Assembly (NCBI RefSeq): GCF_001721295.1
Contig: NZ_MDDS01000075.1
Location: 98,260 to 162,259, forward strand
Source of the DNA: Sphingomonas turrisvirgatae
GTDB taxonomy: Bacteria; Pseudomonadota; Alphaproteobacteria; Sphingomonadales; Sphingomonadaceae
Direction: 5' to 3'
Length of the DNA stretch: 64,000 nt
A program made the translations under genes and the position numbers. Numbering within the stretch: the first letter of the stretch is position 1; each line of letters opens with the position of its first letter. Below the pieces are notes generated by a model. The model had not been told where the DNA came from, ran no database searches, and worked only from the letters and a program-made list of their open reading frames with translations. This document shows, piece after piece, positions 8,493-16,610 of this stretch.

Positions 8493-9980
8493 ATGACGCA
8501 ATCCACGCCCCATGATGCCCGATTTGGGATAACCGGCCTGGATGAAGTCCTTGGGGGCGGCCTCGAACGCAGCCGCACCTTCCTGCTGGAAGGCAGTCCG
8601 GGGACCGGCAAGACGACCATGGCCATGCAGTTCCTCGTCGCCGGGGCACAGGCTGGCGAGCGATGCCTTTATGTCACCCTGTCCGAAACCGCTGCGGAGC
8701 TGCGCGCCTCGGCCGCCTCGCACGACATCTCCCTCGACGGGATCGAACTCTATGAGTTGATCCCGCCCGAAAACCTGCTGGACGACGAACAGCAGCAGAG
8801 CCTGCTCTATTCGTCCGACCTCGAGCTTGGGGAAACCACGCGCCGCATCTTCGAGGCGTTCGAGCGGGTCAAGCCCGATCGCGTGGTGCTCGACAGCCTT
8901 TCCGAAATCCGCCTGCTTGCGCAAAACTCGCTGCGCTATCGCCGTCAGATCCTGGCGCTGAAGCATTTTTTCGCGACCAGCGGCGCGACGGTCCTGATGC
9001 TCGACGATCTCACCACTGAAGTGAACGACCGGACCGTTCATTCGGTGGCGCATGGCGTGCTGCGGCTGGAAGAACTCGCACCCGAATATGGCGCCAAACG
9101 TCGCCGCCTGCGGGTGATCAAGTATCGCGGCCGTCGCTATCGCGGCGGCTATCACGATTTCGCGATCCATACCGGCGGCGTGCGCGTGTTCCCCCGCCTT
9201 ATCGCCGCCGAGCACAGGACATCGTTCGATCGAACGCTGCTGACGACCGACTCGCCGGAACTCGATGCCTTGCTCGGGGGCGGTATCGACCGCGGATCCA
9301 GCCTGCTGGTCCTGGGTCCGGCCGGTACCGGCAAGTCGATCCTCGCGCTCACCTTTATCAAGACGGCGATCCAGCGCGGCGAACGCGCCGCGATGTTCAT
9401 CTTCGATGAAGAGCGACAGTTGCTGATCCAGCGCGCCCGTGCGCTGGACATCGATCTGCAGGCCATGATCGATGCCGATCACTTGATCCTCGAACAGGTC
9501 GATGCCGCCGAACTGACTCCGGGCGAATTCTCCGAACGCGTGCGCCACTGTGTCGAGGTGAACAGCGCCCGGACCGTGGTGATCGACAGCCTGAACGGCT
9601 ATCAGGCGGCAATGCCTGGCGAGCACGCACTGGTGCTGCACATGCACGAACTGCTGCAATATCTGAATCGCAAGGGCGCGACGACGATCCTCAACGTCGC
9701 GCAACACGGCCTGGTCGGTGACATGAAGTCACCGGTCGATCTCACCTACCTCGCCGATACGGTGATCCTGCTGCGCTATTTCGAGGCGCTCGGCCGCGTC
9801 CGCCGCGCCGTCTCAGTCATCAAGAAGCGGACCGGCGCACACGAGCATTCGATCCGCGAGTATCAGATCGGCACACGCGGCGTGACGCTGGGGCCTCCGC
9901 TCGACCGGTTCCAGGGCATTCTGCGGGGCGTGCCGACGATTGTCGGCGATGCCGATCTGCTCAGCCGCGAGGACGCGTGA
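8493..9980 (+). CDS. KaiC-like two-domain RecA-family ATPase
   Basis: The 495-residue product consists of two RecA/KaiC domains in tandem. Walker A motifs are GSPGTGKT (residues 34-41) and GPAGTGKS (275-282). Typical KaiC domain starts are FGITGLDEVLGGGL and TDSPELDALLGGGI. Such non-cyanobacterial KaiC homologues act as ATPases or autokinases in signalling; no kaiA or kaiB is present in the window. The gene overlaps the downstream hybrid histidine kinase by four bases (GTGA), strongly suggesting that the two products work as one module, for instance in stress or light/redox signalling. The precise input is not evident. Confidence 0.92.
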   Translation: MTQSTPHDARFGITGLDEVLGGGLERSRTFLLEGSPGTGKTTMAMQFLVAGAQAGERCLYVTLSETAAELRASAASHDISLDGIELYELIPPENLLDDEQQQSLLYSSDLELGETTRRIFEAFERVKPDRVVLDSLSEIRLLAQNSLRYRRQILALKHFFATSGATVLMLDDLTTEVNDRTVHSVAHGVLRLEELAPEYGAKRRRLRVIKYRGRRYRGGYHDFAIHTGGVRVFPRLIAAEHRTSFDRTLLTTDSPELDALLGGGIDRGSSLLVLGPAGTGKSILALTFIKTAIQRGERAAMFIFDEERQLLIQRARALDIDLQAMIDADHLILEQVDAAELTPGEFSERVRHCVEVNSARTVVIDSLNGYQAAMPGEHALVLHMHELLQYLNRKGATTILNVAQHGLVGDMKSPVDLTYLADTVILLRYFEALGRVRRAVSVIKKRTGAHEHSIREYQIGTRGVTLGPPLDRFQGILRGVPTIVGDADLLSREDA

Positions 9981-11953
9981 AGCGTACCACGGTTTCCGAA
10001 CGCGCCTTGATCCTCGCGCCGCGCGGCCGCGACGCGGCGATCGCCGTCGCCATGCTTCGCGAAGCGGGATTGGAGGCCGAACCATGCGCCTCGCTCCCGG
10101 CGATCCTGGCCGAGCTCGACCGCGGCGCGGCCTTCATCATCGTGACCGAAGAGGCGATCCTGGGCGCGGACCTGCAGCCGCTCGCGCGATGGCTTGCGGA
10201 TCAGGAGGAATGGTCCGACATGCCGTTTATCCTGCTCACCACGCGCGGTGGCGGGCTTGAGCGCAACCCGACCGCCGCCCGCCATCTCGAAGTGCTGGGC
10301 AACGTCACCTTCCTCGAACGGCCGTTTCACCCGACCACGCTCGTCAGCCTCGCCCGCTCCGCCCTGCGCGCGCGGCGGCGGCAATATGATGCGCGCGCCC
10401 GACTCGCCGCGCTGCATGACAGTGAAACGCGCTTCCGCACGCTGTTCGACACGATGGACGAGGGGTTCTGCGTCATCGAGTTCCTCGACAGCTCGAAGGG
10501 GCCGCTGACCGACTATATCCATGTCCAGGCAAACCCCGCCTATGAACGCCATACCGGCATTCCCTTCGTCGTCGGGCAAAAGGTGCAGGAGATGGTGCCC
10601 GACGAAGCGGACGCCTGGGTCGAATTCTATCGTAAGGTTTTGCTGACCGGCGAGCCGATCCGCTTCAGCCGCGAACTCGAGGCGACGGGCCGCCATCTGG
10701 ACCTCGCCGCCTTTCGCGTCGAGCCGCCGGAGCGGCGCGAGGTCGCCGTCATCTTTCAGGACGTGACCGAGCGCAAGCGGGCCGAGATCGCGTTGCGCGA
10801 ACTCAACGAAAGCCTCGAACGTCGCGTTGCCGCCGCCGTCAGCGAGCGCGAGAACGCGCTGGCCCAGCTGCACGAGGCGCAAAAGCTCGAGACGATCGGC
10901 CAGCTGACCGGCGGCGTCGCGCATGATTTCAACAACCTCCTCACCCCGATCACCGGGGCGCTCGACCTGCTCGGGCGCCGCTATGCCGACGATCCGCGCT
11001 CGGCCCGGCTGCTCGATGGCGCGCTGCAATCGGCCGAACGCGCCAAGACGCTGGTCCAGCGCCTGCTCGGCTTCGCCCGGCGTCAGGCGCTCGAAACCCG
11101 TCCCGTCGATCTTGCCGCGCTGATCGGCGACATGCGCGACCTCATCACCAGTTCGATCGGCCCGGCGATCGAGCTCGTGATCGACGCGCCTGCCGGTCTG
11201 CCCGCCGCGCTCGCCGACCCCAACCAGCTCGAACTCGCGATACTCAACCTGTGCGTCAATGCGCGCGATGCCATGCCGAATGGCGGGACGCTGACGCTGG
11301 CGCTGGACCAGGCCGACGGCTTCGTGCGCCTCTCGGTGATCGACACCGGCATCGGCATGGACGCCGCGACGCTCGCCCGCGCGGTAGAGCCCTTCTATTC
11401 GACCAAGGAACTGGGCAAGGGCACCGGCCTCGGCCTCTCGATGGTGCATGGCCTCGCCGCGCAGCTGGGCGGCACGTTCGATCTGCAAAGCACGCCCGGC
11501 CACGGCACGCGCGCCGATCTGGCGCTGCCTGTCGCCGATGCGGCCGCCGACGCCACCGATCGTCGCGCTGTCACCGCAACGGACGAATCCTTCCGGGCGC
11601 TGTCCATCCTGCTGGTGGATGACGAGGAACTGGTCCGCGCCGGCACGGCCGAAATGCTGCGCGACATGGGCCACCGCGTCACGCAGGCCAGCGGCGGCGG
11701 CGAAGCGCTTGCCCGGCTGGCCGACGATGCAACCTTCGACATCGTGGTCACCGACTATATGATGCCGCGCATGGACGGCGCCGCACTCGCCGCGCATGTC
11801 CGCGAACGCCATCCCGCGCTGCCGGTGCTCGTCGTGACTGGCTATGCCGGCGGCGACCTCGACATCGGCTTGCCGCAACTCGCCAAGCCGTTCCGCCAGG
11901 CCGATCTACGCGCCGCGCTCGCTCAGCTCGCCCGTCAGCCGGCCACGACATAG
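9977..11953 (+). CDS. Hybrid sensor histidine kinase with receiver domains
   Basis: The 658-residue protein has, in order: a receiver-like domain (about 1-130) whose expected phospho-Asp position reads VTEE, so it may be a pseudo-receiver; a PAS domain (about 145-270); a coiled linker; a HisKA region with His316 in GGVAHDFNNLL; an HATPase domain (N, G1 and G2 boxes near NARDAMPNGG, DTGIGM and GTGLGLSMV); and a C-terminal receiver with phospho-acceptor Asp593 in VVTDYMMP and Lys in LAKPF. No transmembrane segment is visible. The GTG start overlaps the KaiC-like gene, so the two form a coupled pair. Its 3' end overlaps convergent chrA by 19 bases. Confidence 0.92.
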   Translation: MKRTTVSERALILAPRGRDAAIAVAMLREAGLEAEPCASLPAILAELDRGAAFIIVTEEAILGADLQPLARWLADQEEWSDMPFILLTTRGGGLERNPTAARHLEVLGNVTFLERPFHPTTLVSLARSALRARRRQYDARARLAALHDSETRFRTLFDTMDEGFCVIEFLDSSKGPLTDYIHVQANPAYERHTGIPFVVGQKVQEMVPDEADAWVEFYRKVLLTGEPIRFSRELEATGRHLDLAAFRVEPPERREVAVIFQDVTERKRAEIALRELNESLERRVAAAVSERENALAQLHEAQKLETIGQLTGGVAHDFNNLLTPITGALDLLGRRYADDPRSARLLDGALQSAERAKTLVQRLLGFARRQALETRPVDLAALIGDMRDLITSSIGPAIELVIDAPAGLPAALADPNQLELAILNLCVNARDAMPNGGTLTLALDQADGFVRLSVIDTGIGMDAATLARAVEPFYSTKELGKGTGLGLSMVHGLAAQLGGTFDLQSTPGHGTRADLALPVADAAADATDRRAVTATDESFRALSILLVDDEELVRAGTAEMLRDMGHRVTQASGGGEALARLADDATFDIVVTDYMMPRMDGAALAAHVRERHPALPVLVVTGYAGGDLDIGLPQLAKPFRQADLRAALAQLARQPATT

Positions 11954-13299
11954 ATCGCGCCAAGCGCCGCCGAACCGAGCAGCACCGGGATCATCCTGAT
12001 CTTCAGCCGGAACACCGCGATTCCCGCGCCGACTGCCAGTGCCAGCGCCGGCCAGTTCACCGACGCCAGCACCGGCACCTCGAACGACCCCGTTGGCATT
12101 GCCACCGCCCGCACCTCGCCGAACAGCGTATGGATCGCGAACCACAGCGCCAGGTTGAGGATCACGCCCACCACCGCCGCGGTGATCGCGCCCAGCGCCG
12201 CCGACAGCGCGCGATTGCCGCGCAGCCGCTCGACGTACGGCGCCCCGGCAAAGATCCACAGGAAGCACGGCATGAACGTGACCCATGTCGTCAGCACCGC
12301 GCCCAGCGTCGCCGCCACCAGCGGGTTCATGCCCCCCGCCTCGCGCAGCGCCGCCAGGAACCCGACGAACTGAGTCACCATGATCAGCGGCCCCGGCGTG
12401 CTCTCGGCCAGCCCCAGTCCGTCCAGCATCTCGCCCGGCGTCACCCAGCCATAGGTTCCGACCGCCGCCTGCGCGACATAGGCCAGCACGGCATAGGCGC
12501 CGCCGAACGTCACGACCGCCATCTGGCTGAAGAAGCTCGCGATCTGCGTGAACACATGGTCCGGCCCCAGAAGCGCGAGCAGCGCGAACACCGGCGCCAG
12601 CCACAAGACGAGGAACAGCGCGCTGATCCGCAGCGACCAGCCCAGCCCGGGCGAGGCGTGCGCCGGCAACCCCTCGCCCAGCGCCGTGTCTCGATCCTGC
12701 ACCACCGCGCCGCCGGCCGAGCCGTGTCCGCCTCCGCCAAGGAACGCCGCAATGCCGCGGCGCCCGCCGACAAAGCCGATCGCGCCCGCCGTCAGCACGA
12801 TCAACGGAAAGGGCGCATCGAGGAAGAAGATCGCCACGAACGCCGCCGCCGCGATACCACGCATGACGTGGTTCCTGAGCGCGCGCGATCCGACCCGCAC
12901 GACGGCCTGCACGACCACCGCCAGCACCGCGGCCTTGAGGCCGAAGAACATTCCCTCGACCAGCGGCACCTTGCCCAGCAGCACATAGACATAGCTCAGC
13001 CCCAGGATCGCCAGGAACCCCGGCAGCACGAACAGCGCGCCCGCCACCAGCCCGCCCTTGGTCCTGTGCAGCAGCCAGCCGATATAGGCCGCCAGCTGCT
13101 GCGCCTCGGGTCCGGGCAACAACATGCAGTAATTGAGCGCGTGCAGGAACCGCGCCTCGCCGATCCAGCGCTTCTCGTCCACCAGGATGCGATGCATCAC
13201 GGCGATCTGCCCCGCCGGCCCGCCGAACGAGAGCGCGGCGATCCGTGCCCACACCTTCACCGCGTCGCCAAAGCTGACGCCATGATCCGGAACGCTCAT
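11935..13299 (-). CDS. chrA: Chromate efflux transporter ChrA
   Basis: The product is a 454-residue inner-membrane protein made of two homologous CHR domains. The first begins FGDAVKVWARIAALSFGGPAGQIAVMH, and the second contains FSQMAVVTFGGAYAVLAYVAQ. The motifs FGGPAGQIA, LPGPEAQQLA and ESTPGPLI are hallmarks of ChrA chromate/sulfate antiporters, which expel chromate from the cytoplasm. ATG 13299 overlaps the stop of chrB (ATGA). A longer upstream frame exists but lies inside chrB. Confidence 0.93.
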   Translation of the reverse strand: MSVPDHGVSFGDAVKVWARIAALSFGGPAGQIAVMHRILVDEKRWIGEARFLHALNYCMLLPGPEAQQLAAYIGWLLHRTKGGLVAGALFVLPGFLAILGLSYVYVLLGKVPLVEGMFFGLKAAVLAVVVQAVVRVGSRALRNHVMRGIAAAAFVAIFFLDAPFPLIVLTAGAIGFVGGRRGIAAFLGGGGHGSAGGAVVQDRDTALGEGLPAHASPGLGWSLRISALFLVLWLAPVFALLALLGPDHVFTQIASFFSQMAVVTFGGAYAVLAYVAQAAVGTYGWVTPGEMLDGLGLAESTPGPLIMVTQFVGFLAALREAGGMNPLVAATLGAVLTTWVTFMPCFLWIFAGAPYVERLRGNRALSAALGAITAAVVGVILNLALWFAIHTLFGEVRAVAMPTGSFEVPVLASVNWPALALAVGAGIAVFRLKIRMIPVLLGSAALGAIYVVAG

Positions 13300-14252
13300 C
13301 CGCCCTGCTTCCTGCTGGCAAAGAAACTGTAGAATTGGTCCAGCGCCCCACCGGCGCGCTCGATCCGCTCCAGATCGTCCTCGCTCGACGCGCACACCCC
13401 CGCCAGCATCGCGGCCACGCCGGGCGCCTCGGGCCGCGCGAACTTGCCGTCGCCAATGTCCAGCTCATGGATGATCTCGCCGATGGCGGTCAGCGCTGCA
13501 TCGTCGCTCAGCCCGGCGCGGAGCACGATCGTCTCGAAGCTGCAGCGATCGTCCTCGTGCGTGAACTCCCCGTCCGCCATGTCGAAGCGGAGCTCGCCGG
13601 CGACCGGTTCATGGGTGCGTGCATCGACGAAGCGGAACCGCGCGCGCGGATCGACGAAGCGGCGGATCAGCCACGCGCTGGCGATGCGGTCGACATGCAC
13701 CCCCGCCCGCGTCACCCACACGCGTCCGGTCAGCGCCTCGCGCGTCAGCAGCGGTCCCGGCTCGTTCCGCGCCACGTCCGGATGCACGTGCCGCAGGCGC
13801 ACCAGTTCGGTGAGCGCAGCCTCGGCGATCTGCCGTCCCGACGCGCCGAAAAAATCGATCCGGCCAGTGTCTTCCAACCGTCGATACAGCCGCGCGATCT
13901 CGCCCCCGCTCGCCGGGCCGCTGGCCAACAGCCGCCGCGCCGTATCGCTGATCTCCGCATAATCCGCGTCGCGTGCCGCATCGAACAGCGCGCGCACCTC
14001 GCGATCGGACTGGCCCGCGATCAGCGCGGCGCGGATCAGCGTCGCCTCGCCTCCGCCATCGACGATCTCGTCCATCACCTCGCGCAAAGCTGCTTCACTC
14101 GTCTCGCTCGCTGGCAGCACATGCACCGCATTTTTCAGCGGCACCGCCCCGATCGCCTGCAACCGCCGCCAGATCTTCACGCGCAAATAGGGCGGCTTGG
14201 CCGGCAGCTGGTGCAGCAACGCCAGCCAAGGTTCAGTGCTTGCCGGTTTCAT
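13296..14252 (-). CDS. chrB: Chromate resistance protein, ChrB domain
   Basis: This 318-residue protein has an N-terminal region (about 1-150) with PYLRVKIWRRLQAIGAVPLKNAVHVLP and a C-terminal ChrB domain (about 170-310) beginning WVTRAGVHVDRIASAWLIRRFVDP, typical of chromate-resistance ChrB proteins. ChrB in Ochrobactrum and relatives is a chromate-sensing regulator of chrA. The gene overlaps chrA by four bases. A near-perfect palindrome covers its start codon. No Shine-Dalgarno sequence is visible, and a TATGAT hexamer on the minus strand would allow a leaderless transcript; that is an inference. Confidence 0.88.
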   Translation of the reverse strand: MKPASTEPWLALLHQLPAKPPYLRVKIWRRLQAIGAVPLKNAVHVLPASETSEAALREVMDEIVDGGGEATLIRAALIAGQSDREVRALFDAARDADYAEISDTARRLLASGPASGGEIARLYRRLEDTGRIDFFGASGRQIAEAALTELVRLRHVHPDVARNEPGPLLTREALTGRVWVTRAGVHVDRIASAWLIRRFVDPRARFRFVDARTHEPVAGELRFDMADGEFTHEDDRCSFETIVLRAGLSDDAALTAIGEIIHELDIGDGKFARPEAPGVAAMLAGVCASSEDDLERIERAGGALDQFYSFFASRKQGG

Positions 14253-14268
14253 GATTCATATGTATCAT
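14251..14268. promoter_or_regulatory. Palindromic operator candidate between chrB and the porin gene
   Basis: Bases 14251-14268 read ATGATTCATATGTATCAT, an 18-base palindrome with one mismatched pair centred on CATATG. The half-site TGTATCAT occurs again at 14292-14299, over the porin start codon. The sites sit in the 45-base divergent gap, so one DNA-binding protein could control both chrBA and the porin. ChrB itself is a candidate. Confidence 0.5.
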
Positions 14269-14297
14269 ACGATTTGAACGTTTGGAACAGCTGTATC

Positions 14298-15635
14298 ATG
14301 ACTCGCGCTGCCTTCATCGCCATCGTGCTCGGCGCAGTCACCCCGACCCTCGCCTGCGCACAAGTCGATGGCCTGACGCTCACCGGCTCCAGCCGACTGC
14401 GCTACGAAGTGATCGAGAACCAGCCGCGCGTCGGGTTCAACCGCAGCGACGACCTGCTCAATCTGCGCACCACGTTCCTTGCCGAATATCGGAAGGTCGA
14501 CCTGCGCGTCGCCGTCGAGCTGTACGACAGCCGCGTGTGGGGCGGTGACGCAGGCACGCCGATCACCACCAACGAAGTCAACGCGCTCGAACCCGTTCAG
14601 GCCTATGCCGCCGCAGATTTCGGCAATGCGTTCGGGCCCAGGACGAAATTGACGCTCACCGCCGGGCGCATGATGCTCAATCTCGGCTCGCGCCGCCTGG
14701 TCGCGGCCGACGATTATCGCAACACCACCAACAGCTATACCGGTCTGCGCACCGACCTATCGGCTCCCATGGGCTGGAAGGCGACCCTCATCTACATGCT
14801 CCCGCAACAGCGCCGGCCCGACGATCCCGCCGCGGTGCGCGACGCAAGGCTGCGCCTCGACCGTGAAAGCTTCGATCTCGTCCTGTGGGGCGGCCAGATC
14901 ACCCGCGCGAAGACGATCGGCCCTGCGATGCTCGAGGCGACCTACTTCCACCTTGGCGAGCGCGACGCGCCCGGCCGGCCGACGCGCGACCGTTCGCTCG
15001 ACACGTTCGGCGGCCGCATCCTCGCCGATCCGCGCCCCGGCAAGTTCGATGTCGAGGTCGAAGCGCTCTATCAGGCCGGCAGCATCAGCGCCTCGCTTGC
15101 GCCCACCGCCGCGCGCCAACGCGTCAGCGCCAGCTTCGTCCACGCCGATCTCGGCTACACCTTTGCCTCATCCTGGCAGCCGCGTCTCTCCGCCGAGTTC
15201 GACCGCGCCAGCGGCGATCGCCCCGGCGGTCGCTACGGCCGTTTCGACCCGCTGTTCGGTATGCGCCGCGCCGAACTGGCGCCATCCGGCCTCTACAATG
15301 CGGTCGGCCGCGCCAACATCGCCGCCGCCGGCCTTCGCTTCGAAGCGACGCCGGGCAAGCGCCTCGACCTCTTCGCCGCCTATCGCGCGCTCTGGCTGGC
15401 GGATCGGCGCGACAGCTTCTCGACCACCGGCGTGCGCGACGCATCGGGCCAAGCGGGCGACTTTGCCGGCCATCAGATCGAGGGGCGGCTGCGCTACTGG
15501 CTCATCCCCACGCGACTGCGCTTCGAATATGACGGTCTCATCCTCGCCAAGGGGCGCTTCCTGCGCGACGCGCCCAACGCGCCTGGCGGCGGCACGACGC
15601 GCTATCACTCGTTCAACCTGACCGCCAGCTTCTAG
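14298..15635 (+). CDS. Alginate-export family outer-membrane porin
   Basis: The 445-residue product starts with a signal peptide (MTRAAFIAIVLGAVTPTLACA) and is rich in alternating beta strands, ending in Phe like outer-membrane barrels. Segments such as SSRLRYEVIENQPRVGFN, LTAGRMMLNLGSRRLVAADD and DTFGGRI match the alginate export (AlgE-like) family, common in sphingomonads as a general channel of unknown substrate. The start at ATG 14298 gives the signal peptide. Its stop shares CTAG with the convergent LysR gene. Divergence from chrBA suggests shared control, but no direct link to chromate is known. Confidence 0.86.
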   Translation: MTRAAFIAIVLGAVTPTLACAQVDGLTLTGSSRLRYEVIENQPRVGFNRSDDLLNLRTTFLAEYRKVDLRVAVELYDSRVWGGDAGTPITTNEVNALEPVQAYAAADFGNAFGPRTKLTLTAGRMMLNLGSRRLVAADDYRNTTNSYTGLRTDLSAPMGWKATLIYMLPQQRRPDDPAAVRDARLRLDRESFDLVLWGGQITRAKTIGPAMLEATYFHLGERDAPGRPTRDRSLDTFGGRILADPRPGKFDVEVEALYQAGSISASLAPTAARQRVSASFVHADLGYTFASSWQPRLSAEFDRASGDRPGGRYGRFDPLFGMRRAELAPSGLYNAVGRANIAAAGLRFEATPGKRLDLFAAYRALWLADRRDSFSTTGVRDASGQAGDFAGHQIEGRLRYWLIPTRLRFEYDGLILAKGRFLRDAPNAPGGGTTRYHSFNLTASF

Positions 15636-16516
15636 CCCCAGGCAGGTCGCGCCAGCGCCACCTGCATATGCTCGACGAACCGTGCCGCCGCGGCTGTCAG
15701 CGCGGGTGCCGGGGCATGCATCGCATAGATTGCGACGTCGTCCGATCCGGCCAGCTGCGGCAACACGCGCACCAACCGCCCGTCCCGGATCAACTCGGCC
15801 ACGTCCCATAGCGACCGCAGCGCGATCCCCACCCCGCTCACCGCCAGCTCGCGCACCAGCTCGCTCGAATTGGTGCGGACATGGCTCGTCCCCGCCACCG
15901 TCACGCGGCGGCCACCGGCGCTCAACAGCCACGGCAACTGCCCGTCTGCCGCCAGCAGCCGATGCCTGGCGAGTTCGTTCACCGATCGCGGCTCGCCCCA
16001 TGCGCTGAGATAGTCGGGCGCGGCACACAGGATGCGGGCGCTCGTCGCCAGCCGCTGCGCCGCCAGTCGCGGGTCGGGCGTCGCGGTGATGCGGATCGCG
16101 ACGTCGATGCGGGCGGCGATGATGTCGGCAAAGCCATCCGACAGCTCGATCTCCAGCTGCACCTCAGGCCAGGCGCGCAGGAAGGCGTCGAGATGCGGCG
16201 CGACATGCAGCCGCCCGAACGATGTCGGCGCGGTCCCCTTCAGCCGCCCCGCCGGCACGTCGCGCGATCCCATCAGCCGCGCCTCCGCCGCGCGCAGCCG
16301 CGCCAGCACATCGGCGATCTCGGCATGAAATGCTGCGCCCTGCTCGGTCAGCGTCAGCGCGCGCGTGGTGCGATGCGCCAGCCGAACGCCCAGCCGCGCC
16401 TCCAGCCTTGCCAGCCGCTTCGACACTTGCCCCGGCGACATGCCCAGCATGCGCCCGGCCGCCGACAGGTTCCCCGCCTCCACCACGCTTGCGAACAGCG
16501 CATAGTCGGGGTCCAC
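15632..16516 (-). CDS. LysR family transcriptional regulator
   Basis: The 294-residue protein has an N-terminal winged helix-turn-helix (SVVEAGNLSAAGRMLGMSPGQVSKRLARLEARLGVRLAHR) and a LysR substrate-binding domain from about residue 92. GTG 16516 is preferred because AAGGA lies about eight bases upstream; TTG 16519 is an alternative. It is divergent from malate synthase G with about 95 bases between them, the usual arrangement for a LysR regulator and its target. The target is inferred, not shown. Confidence 0.9.
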   Translation of the reverse strand: MDPDYALFASVVEAGNLSAAGRMLGMSPGQVSKRLARLEARLGVRLAHRTTRALTLTEQGAAFHAEIADVLARLRAAEARLMGSRDVPAGRLKGTAPTSFGRLHVAPHLDAFLRAWPEVQLEIELSDGFADIIAARIDVAIRITATPDPRLAAQRLATSARILCAAPDYLSAWGEPRSVNELARHRLLAADGQLPWLLSAGGRRVTVAGTSHVRTNSSELVRELAVSGVGIALRSLWDVAELIRDGRLVRVLPQLAGSDDVAIYAMHAPAPALTAAAARFVEHMQVALARPAWG

Positions 16517-16531
16517 CAATTGTTCCTTTTC

Positions 16532-16548
16532 GGCAAAAGAGTTTTGCC
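16532..16548. promoter_or_regulatory. Palindrome in the LysR-glcB divergent region
   Basis: The arms GGCAAAA (16532-16538) and TTTTGCC (16542-16548) are perfect with a three-base spacer. It lies between the LysR start and the malate synthase start and is a good candidate for the regulator's binding site. Confidence 0.45.
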
Positions 16549-16610
16549 TCTTTATCCGCTACCGCACAGCCGCGCAATCGCTACACTCGGTCCAAACGGA
16601 CAGGTGACAC

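Noticed and set aside
9863..11878. 671-codon minus-strand frame opposite the hybrid kinase
   Set aside because: No recognisable domain and highly biased Arg/Gly/Asp composition; the plus strand has full kinase motifs.
13335..14297. In-frame upstream extension of the porin gene
   Set aside because: It runs antisense through chrB, and the signal peptide starts at ATG 14298.
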